64,000 nt of DNA from PALSA-693 sp963702305 (GTDB lineage Bacteria > Actinomycetota > Acidimicrobiia > Acidimicrobiales > Palsa-688): NCBI GenBank assembly GCA_963702305.1, contig CAVPBX010000003.1:62001-126000 (forward strand), read 5' to 3'. The notes below the pieces were generated by a model, which was not told the DNA's origin, did no database searches, and saw nothing but the letters and a program-made list of their open reading frames with translations. Positions 55,493 to 63,148 of the stretch are shown one piece after another. The first letter of the stretch is position 1. The number at the start of each line of letters is the position of its first letter. Made by a program: the position numbers and the translations under genes.

Positions 55493-55563
55493 AGCGAGCG
55501 ACGGGAATCGAACCCGCGTTCTCAGCTTGGGAAGCTGATGTTCTGCCGCTGAACTACGCTCGC
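55493..55563 (-). tRNA. tRNA-Gly (anticodon CCC)
   Basis: A 71-nt cloverleaf on the minus strand. The acceptor stem GCGAGCG/CGCTCGC is perfect. The D-arm GTTC...GAAC, the anticodon stem TCAGC/GCTGA with loop TTCCCAA (anticodon CCC, reading GGG) and the T-arm GCGGG-TTCGATT-CCCGT are all present, followed by discriminator U. CCA is not encoded. The decayed integrase on its 3' side makes this a likely former attachment site. Confidence 0.95.
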
Positions 55564-55631
55564 AACGACCAGCCCGAGCAGCGTAGCGGACCCGCCGCCC
55601 GGCTCCCAGGCCGGGCAATGCGCCGATCGAC

Positions 55632-56480
55632 CTACTCCTTCGGCGGTTTGCCGTTCCCGTTGGAAGCCGCCTCGACCGCGCCCCGGAGCATCGGCAACAG
55701 CTCGACCGGGATGGGGAAGATCAACGTCGAGTTCTTCTCGGTGGCCACTTCCGCGAGGGTCTGCAGGGTACGCAGCTGGAGGGCGCCGGGGCTGGCGGTC
55801 AACTTGTCGGCGGCCTCGGCGAGCTCGGTGCTGGCCTGCAGCTCGCCGGTGGCCGCGATCACCTTGGCCCGGCGTTCCCGCTCTGCCTCCGCCTGGCGGG
55901 CCATGGCCCGCAGCAGTTCGGGCGGGAGATTGATGTCGCGGATCTCCACCTGCCGGACTTCCACTCCCCACTCGGTGGTGCTCCGGGCGATGGTGGCGCG
56001 TAGCTCGGTGTTGACGTCCTCGCGGTGGGCCAGCAGGCTGTCGAGCTCGTACCGGCCGACGATGGATCGGAGGCTGGTCATGGCGATGCGCTGGCTGGCG
56101 AAGCGGAAGTTGTCGACCCCGATGACCGCGCGGATTGGCTCGACGACTTGGAAGTACACCACCGCGTCGACCTGGATGGTCACGTTGTCCTTGGTGATGA
56201 CGCCCTGCGACGGGATGTCGACCACCTCGACGCGGAGGTTGACCTTGACGACGCGATCGACGATGGGAATCCGGATCACCAGGCCCGGTCCCCGAGCCCG
56301 GCCCAGCACCCGGCCGAAGCGGAACAGCACGGCGCGCTGGTACTCCGGCACCACGATGAACACCGAACGGACGACCACCAGTCCCACCAGGACGACCGCA
56401 CCCACCACCACGCCGACGACGGTGCCGGTATCCGAGCTGCCGGCTCGGGCCAGCACGGCCGCACCCAACAATGAGGTCAT
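55632..56480 (-). CDS. SPFH/band-7 protein (slipin/stomatin-like)
   Basis: A 282-residue membrane-anchored SPFH protein. One N-terminal helix (TVVGVVVGAVVLVGLVVVRS) is followed by FIVVPEYQRAVLFRFGRVLG and RARGPGLVIRIPIVDRVVKV, the slipin signature. The SPFH domain continues with VDAVVYFQVVEPIRAVIGVD and STTEWGVEVRQVEIRDINLP, then an Ala/Glu-rich coiled coil (RAMARQAEAERERRAKVIAA) and FPIPVELLPMLRG. Such proteins organise membrane microdomains. No NfeD partner is adjacent. The ATG at 56480 is used; one at 56498 is possible. Confidence 0.92.
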   Translation of the reverse strand: MTSLLGAAVLARAGSSDTGTVVGVVVGAVVLVGLVVVRSVFIVVPEYQRAVLFRFGRVLGRARGPGLVIRIPIVDRVVKVNLRVEVVDIPSQGVITKDNVTIQVDAVVYFQVVEPIRAVIGVDNFRFASQRIAMTSLRSIVGRYELDSLLAHREDVNTELRATIARSTTEWGVEVRQVEIRDINLPPELLRAMARQAEAERERRAKVIAATGELQASTELAEAADKLTASPGALQLRTLQTLAEVATEKNSTLIFPIPVELLPMLRGAVEAASNGNGKPPKE

Positions 56481-56589
56481 CCAGCGAGTATCGCCCATCC
56501 CGCGTGGTATCGCACGGAGGGCCGCGACGATGGCATGTCCGCAAAGACAAAAGTTTCTGCATAACACCGCCACAGTGTGTACAGTTCTT

Positions 56590-56780
56590 GGTCTAACGAC
56601 ACAGACACGCGAGGGTCGGGGGCTGTAAGACCGTAGTCCGACGTGCCGAGGGGCAGTGCGGCGGGTTATGGTGAAACACCTGGAGTGGGAACCCGCCACC
56701 TACTCCAGGAGAGCGGTTCCGAGATCCGCCGCTCGGTCCGCTCCGCTGATGGCGCCCCTCGGGGCGCCATCAGTGTTTCC
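56590..56780 (+). ncRNA. Structured non-coding RNA candidate (possibly 6S-like)
   Basis: Between the divergent slipin gene and the next gene lies a stretch with no coding frame but several strong stems. GGCGGGTT...AACCCGCC encloses the small hairpin GGTGAAACACC; CCTGGAGT pairs with ACTCCAGG; AGCGG-CCGAG pairs with CTCGG-CCGCT. It ends in a 13-bp terminator stem (56746-56773). The length of about 180 nt and the CCACCTACTCC-type core are reminiscent of 6S RNA, but the global fold is not a single long hairpin as drawn by eye. The 5' end is not defined. RNase P, tmRNA and SRP signatures were not found. Confidence 0.45.
56746..56773 (+). terminator. Strong GC-rich terminator hairpin ending the ncRNA candidate
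   Basis: CTGATGGCGCCCC (56746-56758) is the exact reverse complement of 56761-56773, separated by 2 nt, so the stem has at least 10 to 11 bp with a small loop. It is followed by TGTTT on the plus strand. No gene ends here on either strand, so the terminator implies a non-coding transcript from the left. Confidence 0.7.
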
Positions 56781-56819
56781 CGAGTCAAATGAGCCCTGGC
56801 GAGCGCCAACTCGGCGGCG

Positions 56820-56858
56820 GGATCGCCCCCGTACCAAACGGGGCGGAAGGGTCGATCC
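56820..56858. repeat. Nested inverted repeat in intergenic region
   Basis: GGATCG (56820-56825) and CGATCC (56853-56858) flank an inner stem GCCCC/GGGGC around the loop with GTACCAAAC. It lies downstream of the ncRNA terminator and within 650 bp that have no gene. It may be part of a second small RNA or a protein-binding site. Confidence 0.4.
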
Positions 56859-57050
56859 TGTATGACTCCGGCAGACCGACAGGTTGACGTTTCGGCGCCG
56901 GCGACTTTCCGTGTTTACCTACCGGTCAGCCAGGAGGGCATCCCGACCGGGGAACGGCGCCGACGCCTCCCGTCAAAACCGGCTAGAGGCCGCGAGGATG
57001 GGTCTTTTACCGTCCCTGCGGGGAGCCGCCACATAGGCCGCCACGAGCAG

Positions 57051-57066
57051 TGTGATCAAAGTCACT
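57051..57066. promoter_or_regulatory. Crp/FNR-type binding-site match
   Basis: TGTGA-N6-TCACT (57051-57066) matches 9 of 10 positions of the Crp consensus TGTGA-N6-TCACA. It is in the intergenic region 570 bp from the slipin start and beyond the end of the convergent GNAT gene, so no target gene is obvious. The match could be chance. Confidence 0.3.
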
Positions 57067-57129
57067 GACGGCGGTAATAGGAGCTGGCATAGGACTATCG
57101 CCGGCCCGTCCGCATAGAGCGCCAGTCCG

Positions 57130-57618
57130 CTACCAACAGCGCGTCGCTCCGTCCTCCGACCGGCGCCGGAGGGCGAGGCCGCCCTCCTGACCGAAGCCCA
57201 GGGACCGGTAGAGCGGCTCACCGTCGTCGGTGGCATGGAGCTCCACCACGGGCACCCGGACTGCCTCGAACCAGTCGAGCAGGGCCACCATGATGGCTCG
57301 GGCCAGACCGCGGCGGCGGAACTCGGGTTCGGTGGCGATCCACTGGATGTAGCCGACCCGGCCGGTCGGGTTGCCGGGTGACGGCAGTCGCACCGAGACC
57401 AAGCCGGCGCCGCTGGCGGCCAGGCCGGGGGCGCCGTCGGGTCGGTCCACCCCCAGCACCACCAGCTGCTCGTCGGCGTCGGCGAGGCGCCGGACCATCT
57501 CGGTGGCGGCGAGCGCCGACCACTCTGGCGTGATCGTCAAGCCCATCGACGCGTACATGAGCCCGGCCAGCCGGACGATCTCCGGCGCATCCTCAGCTTT
57601 GGCGTGGCGGGTAGTCAT
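57130..57618 (-). CDS. GNAT N-acetyltransferase
   Basis: A 162-residue acetyltransferase: MTTRHAKAEDAPEIVRLAGL at the N-terminus, GYIQWIATEPEFRRRGLARA (acetyl-CoA pyrophosphate loop, R-R-x-G-x-A) followed by IMVALLDWFEAVRVPVVELH, and ATDDGEPLYRSLGFGQEGGL with the Tyr typical of the family. The ATG at 57618 starts right before the fold; a start at 57660 would add a short non-conserved tail. Substrate unknown. It lies 53 bp downstream of the ECF42 gene and may be the end of that transcript. Confidence 0.87.
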   Translation of the reverse strand: MTTRHAKAEDAPEIVRLAGLMYASMGLTITPEWSALAATEMVRRLADADEQLVVLGVDRPDGAPGLAASGAGLVSVRLPSPGNPTGRVGYIQWIATEPEFRRRGLARAIMVALLDWFEAVRVPVVELHATDDGEPLYRSLGFGQEGGLALRRRSEDGATRCW

Positions 57619-57671
57619 CCGGGCATTGTCATCCTGCGGCCGCCCGGGCACAAACGACATTGGCGCCGGGG

Positions 57672-58907
57672 TCAGCCGGCCGGTCCGTTGATCGACAGGG
57701 ACCGCCGCCGGTCCTCCAGGAAGCGCCGTTCGACGTCGTTGGCGGCCAACTCGATGGCGAGGTCGTAGGCGTCCGCGGCCTCCCGACGACGGTCCAGCCG
57801 ACGGAGCAGATCCGCTCGGGCCGCGTGCAGGAGGTGGTAGTCGTCGAGGTCGAGCGCATCCATCGCCTCCAGCCCGGCGAGTGGACCATGCAGCTCGGCC
57901 AGCGCCACCGCCCGGTTGAGGGCGACGATCGGCGTCGGCGCCACGGAGGCCAACTGGTCGTACAGCCGCACGATCTGGGACCAGTCCGTCTCGGCGGCGG
58001 TTACCGCATCGGTGTGGACCGCGTTGATGGCGGCTTGCAGCTGGTACGGACCGGGCTGATTGCGGCGGATGCAGGCGGCGACAAGGGCGTGACCTTCTGA
58101 GATCAGGGTCCGGTCCCATTGCGACCGGTCCTGGTCCGGGAGCAGGACCAAGGCCCCGTCGGGCGCGATGCGGGCGGACCGGCGGGCCTCCGTCAACAGC
58201 AGTAAGGCCAGGAGGCCGTGTGCTTCCGGTTCGTCGGGCATCAGCTCCACCAGGACGCGGGCCAGGCGGATGGCTTCGGCGCTGAGGTCGGCCCGCAGCA
58301 GCTCGTCGCCGGCCGTCGCCAGATAACCCTCGTTGAAGATCAGGTAGACCACCGCCAGCACCGGGCGGAGGCGATCGGGCAGCTCCGGGTCGCTCGGCAC
58401 CCGGTAGGGGATGCCCGCGTCGCGGATCTTGCGTTTCGCCCGCACCAGGCGCTGGGCCATGGTCGACGGCGGGATCAGGAAGGCCCGGGCGATCTCACCG
58501 ACCTCGAGGCCGCCGAGCAGGCGGAGCGTCAAGGCGATCTGAGCGTTCTCGGCCAGGGCCGGATGGCAGCATGTGAAGATCAGGCGGAGGCGGTCGTCCG
58601 GCACCGGCCCCACCTCCCGTGGTTCCTGGCGATGGTGGATGAGGGCGGCCTGGGCGTAGCGGTCATGGCGGGATGACTCCCTCCGGAGTCGGTCGATGGC
58701 CTGGTTGCGGGCGGTAGTGACGATCCAGCCACCCGGGTTCGGGGGGACGCCGGCGGTCGGCCAGCGCTGGACGGCGATGAGGAAGGCCTGCTGCACCGCC
58801 TCCTCGGCGAGATCGATGTCGCCGAAGAGACGGACCAAGGTGGCCACGGCCCGGCCGAACTCCAGCCGGAAGGTCTGCTCGATGCTGGAGTCCGACGCGG
58901 GCGGCAC
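57672..58907 (-). CDS. ECF42-type RNA polymerase sigma factor with C-terminal TPR-like extension
   Basis: A 411-residue sigma factor much longer than usual ECFs. The sigma2 region is VATLVRLFGDIDLAEEAVQQ, FLIAVQRWPTAGVPPNPGGW, IVTTARNQAIDRLRRESSRH. The sigma4 region is IALTLRLLGGLEVGEIARAF, LIPPSTMAQRLVRAKRKIRD. The long C-terminal part (VVYLIFNEGYLATAGDELLR, LRADLSAEAIRLARVLVELM, VALNRAVALAELHGPLAGLE, HAARADLLRRLDRRREAADA) is the DUF6596/TPR-like extension of group ECF42, required for its activity. The GTG start is 7 bp after the stop of the DGPF gene, the usual ECF42 partner. No anti-sigma factor is present. Confidence 0.92.
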   Translation of the reverse strand: MPPASDSSIEQTFRLEFGRAVATLVRLFGDIDLAEEAVQQAFLIAVQRWPTAGVPPNPGGWIVTTARNQAIDRLRRESSRHDRYAQAALIHHRQEPREVGPVPDDRLRLIFTCCHPALAENAQIALTLRLLGGLEVGEIARAFLIPPSTMAQRLVRAKRKIRDAGIPYRVPSDPELPDRLRPVLAVVYLIFNEGYLATAGDELLRADLSAEAIRLARVLVELMPDEPEAHGLLALLLLTEARRSARIAPDGALVLLPDQDRSQWDRTLISEGHALVAACIRRNQPGPYQLQAAINAVHTDAVTAAETDWSQIVRLYDQLASVAPTPIVALNRAVALAELHGPLAGLEAMDALDLDDYHLLHAARADLLRRLDRRREAADAYDLAIELAANDVERRFLEDRRRSLSINGPAG

Positions 58908-58914
58908 GGCGCGG

Positions 58915-59268
58915 TCAGGCGTCGGGGAGTTCCTGGAACGGCCGCACCTCGACGGGATTCCGGCACGCTCGGGCGCCTTTGGCGGCCCAGGCCAGCGCGT
59001 CGTCGAGGTCGTCGGCGGTGATGATCCAGAAACCGCCCAGCTGCTCCTTGGTTTCGGCGAAAGGACCGTCGGTTGTCACCACTTCGCCGTCCTTCACCCG
59101 GACGACCGTGGCGGTATCCGCAGGGTGGAGGCCGCCGGCGAACACCCAGGCGCCCTTCGCTTGGAGCTCGGCGTTGAAGGCATCGACGCCCTCATAGGCC
59201 GCCTGCGCGTCCTCCGCCGACGGGGCTTCGTCGGCAACCGAATGCACGGACAACAGGTACTGCTTCAT
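58915..59268 (-). CDS. DGPF/YCII-domain protein, ECF42 partner
   Basis: A 117-residue YCII-fold protein with the diagnostic DGPF motif (VVTTDGPFAETKEQLGGFWI). It starts KQYLLSVHSVADEAPSAEDA, contains KGAWVFAGGLHPADTATVV and ends VEVRPFQELPDA. DGPF proteins are the standard targets and neighbours of ECF42 sigma factors; their biochemical role is unknown. A GAGAGGAGACC ribosome site precedes the ATG. The gene is read from the ECF-type promoter at 59320-59348 and forms an operon with the sigma factor. Confidence 0.92.
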   Translation of the reverse strand: MKQYLLSVHSVADEAPSAEDAQAAYEGVDAFNAELQAKGAWVFAGGLHPADTATVVRVKDGEVVTTDGPFAETKEQLGGFWIITADDLDDALAWAAKGARACRNPVEVRPFQELPDA

Positions 59269-59319
59269 GGAGGTCTCCTCTCCCGGCCGATCGGTACGGT
59301 ACCGAACGCCTCACCCCTG

Positions 59320-59348
59320 TCTACGATCCGCCGGCGCCGCGATCGACA
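59320..59348 (-). promoter_or_regulatory. ECF42-type promoter of the DGPF-sigma operon
   Basis: On the minus strand: -35 TGTCGA (59343-59348), 17-nt spacer, -10 CGTAGA (59320-59325), 51 nt before the DGPF start codon. Published ECF42 target promoters have a TGTCGA -35 element and a CGA/TC-like -10. The same pattern precedes the DHFR-like gene at 61306. This implies autoregulation of the sigma operon. Confidence 0.65.
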
Positions 59349-59399
59349 CTCGGCTGGATTTTGCTCGGCGGAGATGCCCGATGGGAGCCTCTCGGTACC

Positions 59400-60629
59400 A
59401 TGGGCCATGGCTCTCTCACCCGGCGGCCCTGCCCTGTGCTGAATTTGCCCGCGGGTGACGGGGTCCTGGCCAGCCAGCAGCTCTTGACCCTGATCGACGA
59501 CGGTGTGGTGCACGCCGGCCAATACACCATCCCGCCCGAGAACGTCCAGCCGGCCAGCCTGGACCTCCGCCTCGACGAAGTCGCCTACCGGATCCAGTGC
59601 AGCTTCCTTCCCGACAAGCAGACCGTGGAACGGAAGGTCAAGGACTACATCATCGACGAAATCCCCCTGGACAAGGACGGGGTGGTACTGGAGACGAAGC
59701 GGCCCTACCTCATCCCGCTGAAGGAACGTCTGGCCCTGCCTCCCCGCATGCGAGGCAAGACCAACCCGAAGAGCTCGACCGGACGTCTCGACGTGTTCAC
59801 CCGGGTGATCACCGACGAGAGCTACCGCTTCGACGAGATCGCGCCCGGGTACGAGGGCCGCCTCTACCTCGAGGTCGTGCCGCTCTCCTTCCCGATCCGG
59901 GTGCGGGAGAACCTGACCCTCAACCAGCTGCGACTCTCCATCGGGCGGGCTGAGTTGAGCGACGACGAGCTCCGCCAGGCGCACGCCTCCGACCCCCTGC
60001 TCTTCCACGACGGTGTCCCTGTACCCGATGAGGAACTCGCCCTGGCCAACGGTTTGTTCCTGAGCCTGGACCTCAGCGCCAGCAGCCCGGAGCATGTCGG
60101 CTACCGGGCCCGGGACAACGCCCCGCTCCTGGATATGACCCGGCCGGGCCCGGTGCCACCGGACCCGTACTGGGAGCGGGTGTACCCCGAGGGGGGTGAC
60201 CGGATCGTCCTCACCCCGGAGCGCTTCTACCTGCTGATGTCCAACGAGGCGGTCCGTATCCCGCCGACCCTGGCGTCGGAGATGACGGCCTACGACCCGA
60301 CCAGTGGGGAGCTGCGCACCCACTACGCGGGGTTCTTCGATCCCGGCTTCGGCTACGACGCGGCCGGACGCTTCGACGGGGCCCGGGCAGCCCTGGAGGT
60401 CCGGGCCCACGACGTGCCGTTCATGATCGAGCACGGCCAGCGGGTGTGCAAGCTCACGTTCGAGCGCATGCTGGAGCCGCCCCTGACCCCGTACGGGCAC
60501 TCCCTGCGCTCCTCCTACCAACAGCAGGAGGACGCCCTGGGCAAGCACTTCATCCGACCCACTGCCGGGCCCGGTGGTCGGGACGCCGCCGGGGCGGATC
60601 AGATGAGCTTGCTGAAGGATGGTCACTGA
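59400..60629 (+). CDS. Double-length dCTP deaminase (PF06559 type)
   Basis: A 409-residue protein of the 2'-deoxycytidine 5'-triphosphate deaminase family in its double-domain form. The first half has VLASQQLLTLIDDGVV, YTIPPENVQPASLDLRLDEV and LPPRMRGKTNPKSSTGRLDV followed by FTRVITDESYRFDEIAPGYE, where S-S-x-G-R-L/A and the RFDEIAPGYEG block mirror the Dcd active site. The second half repeats the fold: DRIVLTPERFYLLMSNEAVR, IPPTLASEMTAYDPTSGELR, THYAGFFDPGFGYD and HGQRVCKLTFERMLEPP. It makes dUMP precursors or removes excess dCTP. The ATG at 59400 is used; a GTG at 59436 before LNLPAGDGV is an alternative. Confidence 0.87.
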   Translation: MGHGSLTRRPCPVLNLPAGDGVLASQQLLTLIDDGVVHAGQYTIPPENVQPASLDLRLDEVAYRIQCSFLPDKQTVERKVKDYIIDEIPLDKDGVVLETKRPYLIPLKERLALPPRMRGKTNPKSSTGRLDVFTRVITDESYRFDEIAPGYEGRLYLEVVPLSFPIRVRENLTLNQLRLSIGRAELSDDELRQAHASDPLLFHDGVPVPDEELALANGLFLSLDLSASSPEHVGYRARDNAPLLDMTRPGPVPPDPYWERVYPEGGDRIVLTPERFYLLMSNEAVRIPPTLASEMTAYDPTSGELRTHYAGFFDPGFGYDAAGRFDGARAALEVRAHDVPFMIEHGQRVCKLTFERMLEPPLTPYGHSLRSSYQQQEDALGKHFIRPTAGPGGRDAAGADQMSLLKDGH

Positions 60630-60722
60630 GAAAGACGGGCCGGCGTGGTCTCGGACGCTCCGTCGGCCGCCAGGCCCATGTTGCCCGGCGGCCCAAAGGG
60701 CTTTCGGCGGAGGTCGTGGGAT

Positions 60723-60738
60723 CGGCCTAGCTAGGCCG
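60723..60738. repeat. Perfect 16-bp palindrome at the end of the DHFR-like gene
   Basis: CGGCCTAGCTAGGCCG is its own reverse complement and contains two CTAG tetranucleotides, which are rare in high-GC actinobacterial DNA. It includes the TAG stop of the DHFR-like gene at 60731-60733. It may be a transcription-end structure between convergent genes or a protein-binding site. Confidence 0.45.
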
Positions 60739-61306
60739 GATGGTAGGTGAGCAACATGATCCCCGAGCCGGTCGGCTTGGCTTCCGCGAGGGTCAGCCGG
60801 ACGGCGTCGCTCACCTCGGGGAACAGGCGCTTGCCGCTCCCCAGAACGACCGGGAAGACCATCAGCCGGTACTCGTCGACCAAGCCGTGCTCGATGAGGA
60901 AGTGGGAGAGCTGGGCGCTTCCCGCGACGAGCAGGTCACCGCCGGCCTGGGCTTTGAGCTTGGCGACCTCGGCCTCGACGTCGCCGCGGATCACGGTGCT
61001 GTTGGTCCAGGTCGCCTCGCTGTCGGCCAGCGTGTTCGAGACGACGCACTTGCGCATGCTGTTCATCTTGTCGGCGAACCCCTGCTCGTCGGTCATCGAC
61101 GGCCATGCCGCCGCAAACCCCTGGTACGTCACCCGTCCCAGGAGGAGAGCGTCCGCGGCCAACAGTTCGTCGACCTTGAATTTGTCGCCGGCGGCCCCGC
61201 GGTCGAACTGAAACGACCACCCGCCGTGCTTGTACCCCTCGGCGCCGCCGGGATCCTCCATGACGCCGTCCAACGACAGAAACTCCGAGATGACGACCCT
61301 GCTCAT
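60731..61306 (-). CDS. RibD/DHFR-like reductase family protein
   Basis: A 191-residue protein of the RibD C-terminal/dihydrofolate reductase-like family: VVISEFLSLDGVMEDPGGAE, AADALLLGRVTYQGFAAAWP (NADPH-binding loop), KCVVSNTLADSEATWTNSTV, LKAQAGGDLLVAGSAQLSHF and LVDEYRLMVFPVVLGSGKRL with F. Such proteins are frequent in actinobacteria; true folate activity is doubtful, and the substrate is unknown. It starts at ATG 61306 with GAAGGAGA upstream. Its promoter region carries the ECF42-type signature, 50 nt before the start. Confidence 0.9.
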   Translation of the reverse strand: MSRVVISEFLSLDGVMEDPGGAEGYKHGGWSFQFDRGAAGDKFKVDELLAADALLLGRVTYQGFAAAWPSMTDEQGFADKMNSMRKCVVSNTLADSEATWTNSTVIRGDVEAEVAKLKAQAGGDLLVAGSAQLSHFLIEHGLVDEYRLMVFPVVLGSGKRLFPEVSDAVRLTLAEAKPTGSGIMLLTYHPA

Positions 61307-61356
61307 GACCTGTCTCCTTCTCTGTGGTCGCCGGCCATCTGCCAGCGGTCACCTCT

Positions 61357-61385
61357 TCTACGAAGGACGTCTACCCGAATCGACG
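61357..61385 (-). promoter_or_regulatory. ECF42-type promoter of the DHFR-like gene
   Basis: On the minus strand: -35 CGTCGA (61380-61385, one mismatch to TGTCGA), exactly 17 nt, then -10 CGTAGA (61357-61362), identical to the -10 in front of the DGPF-sigma operon. The distance from -10 to the start codon (50 nt) also matches. It overlaps the last codons of the glycosyltransferase gene. Confidence 0.6.
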
Positions 61386-63148
61386 TCGGTGCGCCGGAAG
61401 GTGAGGACGTCGCCTTGGAGGTCGGCGATGACGGTGCCGGTGGCGGTGGTGTGCGCCCCCGCGTCACCTCGCGAGTAGAGGTCGAAGGTGGCGGCGACGG
61501 GGCGACCGGGAGCTCGTTCCTGTCCGAAGTACAGGACCCACGAGGCGGGAGCCACGGTGCTCTGGATGCCCCGCCGGTCGAGGGCGAGGACGATGCCGGC
61601 GGCATAGGGCCACAGCGACGACGTCCCGATGGTGACGTTCACCCATCGGTCTGTCGGGCGGAGCGCGCCAGCCGCCGCGGTAGCGAGCGCGTTGGTGACT
61701 TGCAGCGTCCGGATTCTCCCCTGGGGGGTCCCGGAGTTGCCGGGGGGCCAGGGGCCGGAGCCGGTGGTGGTGCTGATCGGTCCCATGCGGAGGTCGGACT
61801 GGACCGTCAGCGCGGCGGCCGAGACCGCAGCGACGACCGAGATGATGGCGGCCCGACGAATGACCAGGCGACGCCACCGGGCCGCGCCCGGGCGGTTAGA
61901 GGCGTCTCCGGACAATGGCTCGGTAGCAGCCGGAGACACCAGGGCGATGCCGATGGCGAGCATGATGCTCGCCGGTACGAATGCCAGCCAGACCGAAAAG
62001 TACGGGTACACCGGGCCCGGGCTGAGGGCCAGCGAGACGGTGCCGACAACCACGCCGATCCCACCGGCAGCGACCAAGGCCAGGCTCATTGGTTGCTGGT
62101 GGGTGCGGCCGAGAATGACCGCGGCAGCAAACCCGACTACCAGGAGGGCGACGCCGGCGGCCAGCTCGATCGGACTGCGGTGGAGGGCCAATACATAGTC
62201 GCGGTTTCCGAACGGGACGATGGTCCAGGCGTCGGCGGCCGCGGTGAACGCTTGAGCTACGGGCGGCCCGGCATGGGTCGAAGTGAAGAAGTCCCACAGC
62301 AGGCGGAGGTTGTTGGGCTGGTCCCGCCCCAGCTCCACCAGCGGAGCCACCCAGACGAGGACGAGCGCCACCACTGCGGTCAGTCGGGCGGTCCCCCAGC
62401 CGCGGGGACCGGCAACGCCGCCGGGCTCGGCCGCGCCAGCGGGCCCGTGCCGCCTGCACCAGCAAGATCACCGCCATGGCGATGACGACTCCTGCGGTCG
62501 CAATGTGCGTTTGGACCAGGTAGGACCCGATCACCAAGGACCACAGGCCGGCGCTTGGGGAGCCGGTGATCCCCGCCGCCCACAGGACCACGAAGAGGAC
62601 CATCGGCGCCACGATGAGATAGGGGTTCCAGGGTTCGCGGAGGGTTCCCACTCGAACGCAGAGGCAGAACAGGTCGATCGCCACCGCGGCCGACAGGGCC
62701 GCCAGCGGGCCTACCCGCCGCCACACGAACGCCACCGCGGCGATGAGGGCCGCGCCGCTGATGACAATGGCGCCGAGGTAGAGGCCTGGCCCGCTCGCCT
62801 TGATGGCCCGCACGAATGGGGCCAGGAGATAGAAGAGCGCCGGCCCCGGATGATGGAATCCGTCCCGGCTGTACGGGCCGACCAGCTGATCGAACTGGAT
62901 GGCCCGCCGAGCCTGTAGCTCGATCAGCGCCTGATCCCCGTACAGCACCAGGGGCGTGCGGTGGATGAGGATCCGGACCGCTTCTACATTTGGAAAGGCG
63001 GCCACTGCGGCGACGGCGAGCCACCCGAGCCATCGCGGCGGTGCCGTCGTCCGACTGGGTTCGGGTCCCGGATCGCCAACCCCGCTGCCGTCCGAGACGC
63101 GCCGGCGCGCCAGCCCGTGCGGCCGAGTGCCGCGGGGTCGGAAACCGG
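61358..63148 (-). CDS. GT-C type membrane glycosyltransferase-like protein, one frameshift
   Basis: A polytopic protein of about 600 residues with a GT39/ArnT-like start: WLGWLAVAAVAAFPNVEAVR, then the periplasmic loop VLYGDQALIELQARRAIQFD (acidic residue after the first helix) and GPYSRDGFHHPGPALFYLLA. Eight or so helices follow (GAIVISGAALIAAVAFVWRR, PYLIVAPMVLFVVLWAAGIT). The frame shifts near 62430, then LTAVVALVLVWVAPLVELG and further helices lead to a soluble C-terminal part (WVNVTIGTSSLWPYAAGIVL). It probably transfers a sugar from a polyprenyl phosphate. The start codon is not found; the first clear family residues are near 63060, and the right limit at 63148 is the end of the hydroxylase. 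Confidence 0.7.

Noticed and set aside
54064..56628. 854-residue open frame across integrase, tRNA-Gly and slipin
   Set aside because: It runs through a tRNA gene and antisense to slipin; only the integrase segments are real.
56973..57236. 87-residue minus-strand frame with a hydrophobic segment
   Set aside because: No ribosome site, half of it overlaps the GNAT gene out of frame, and no family is recognised.
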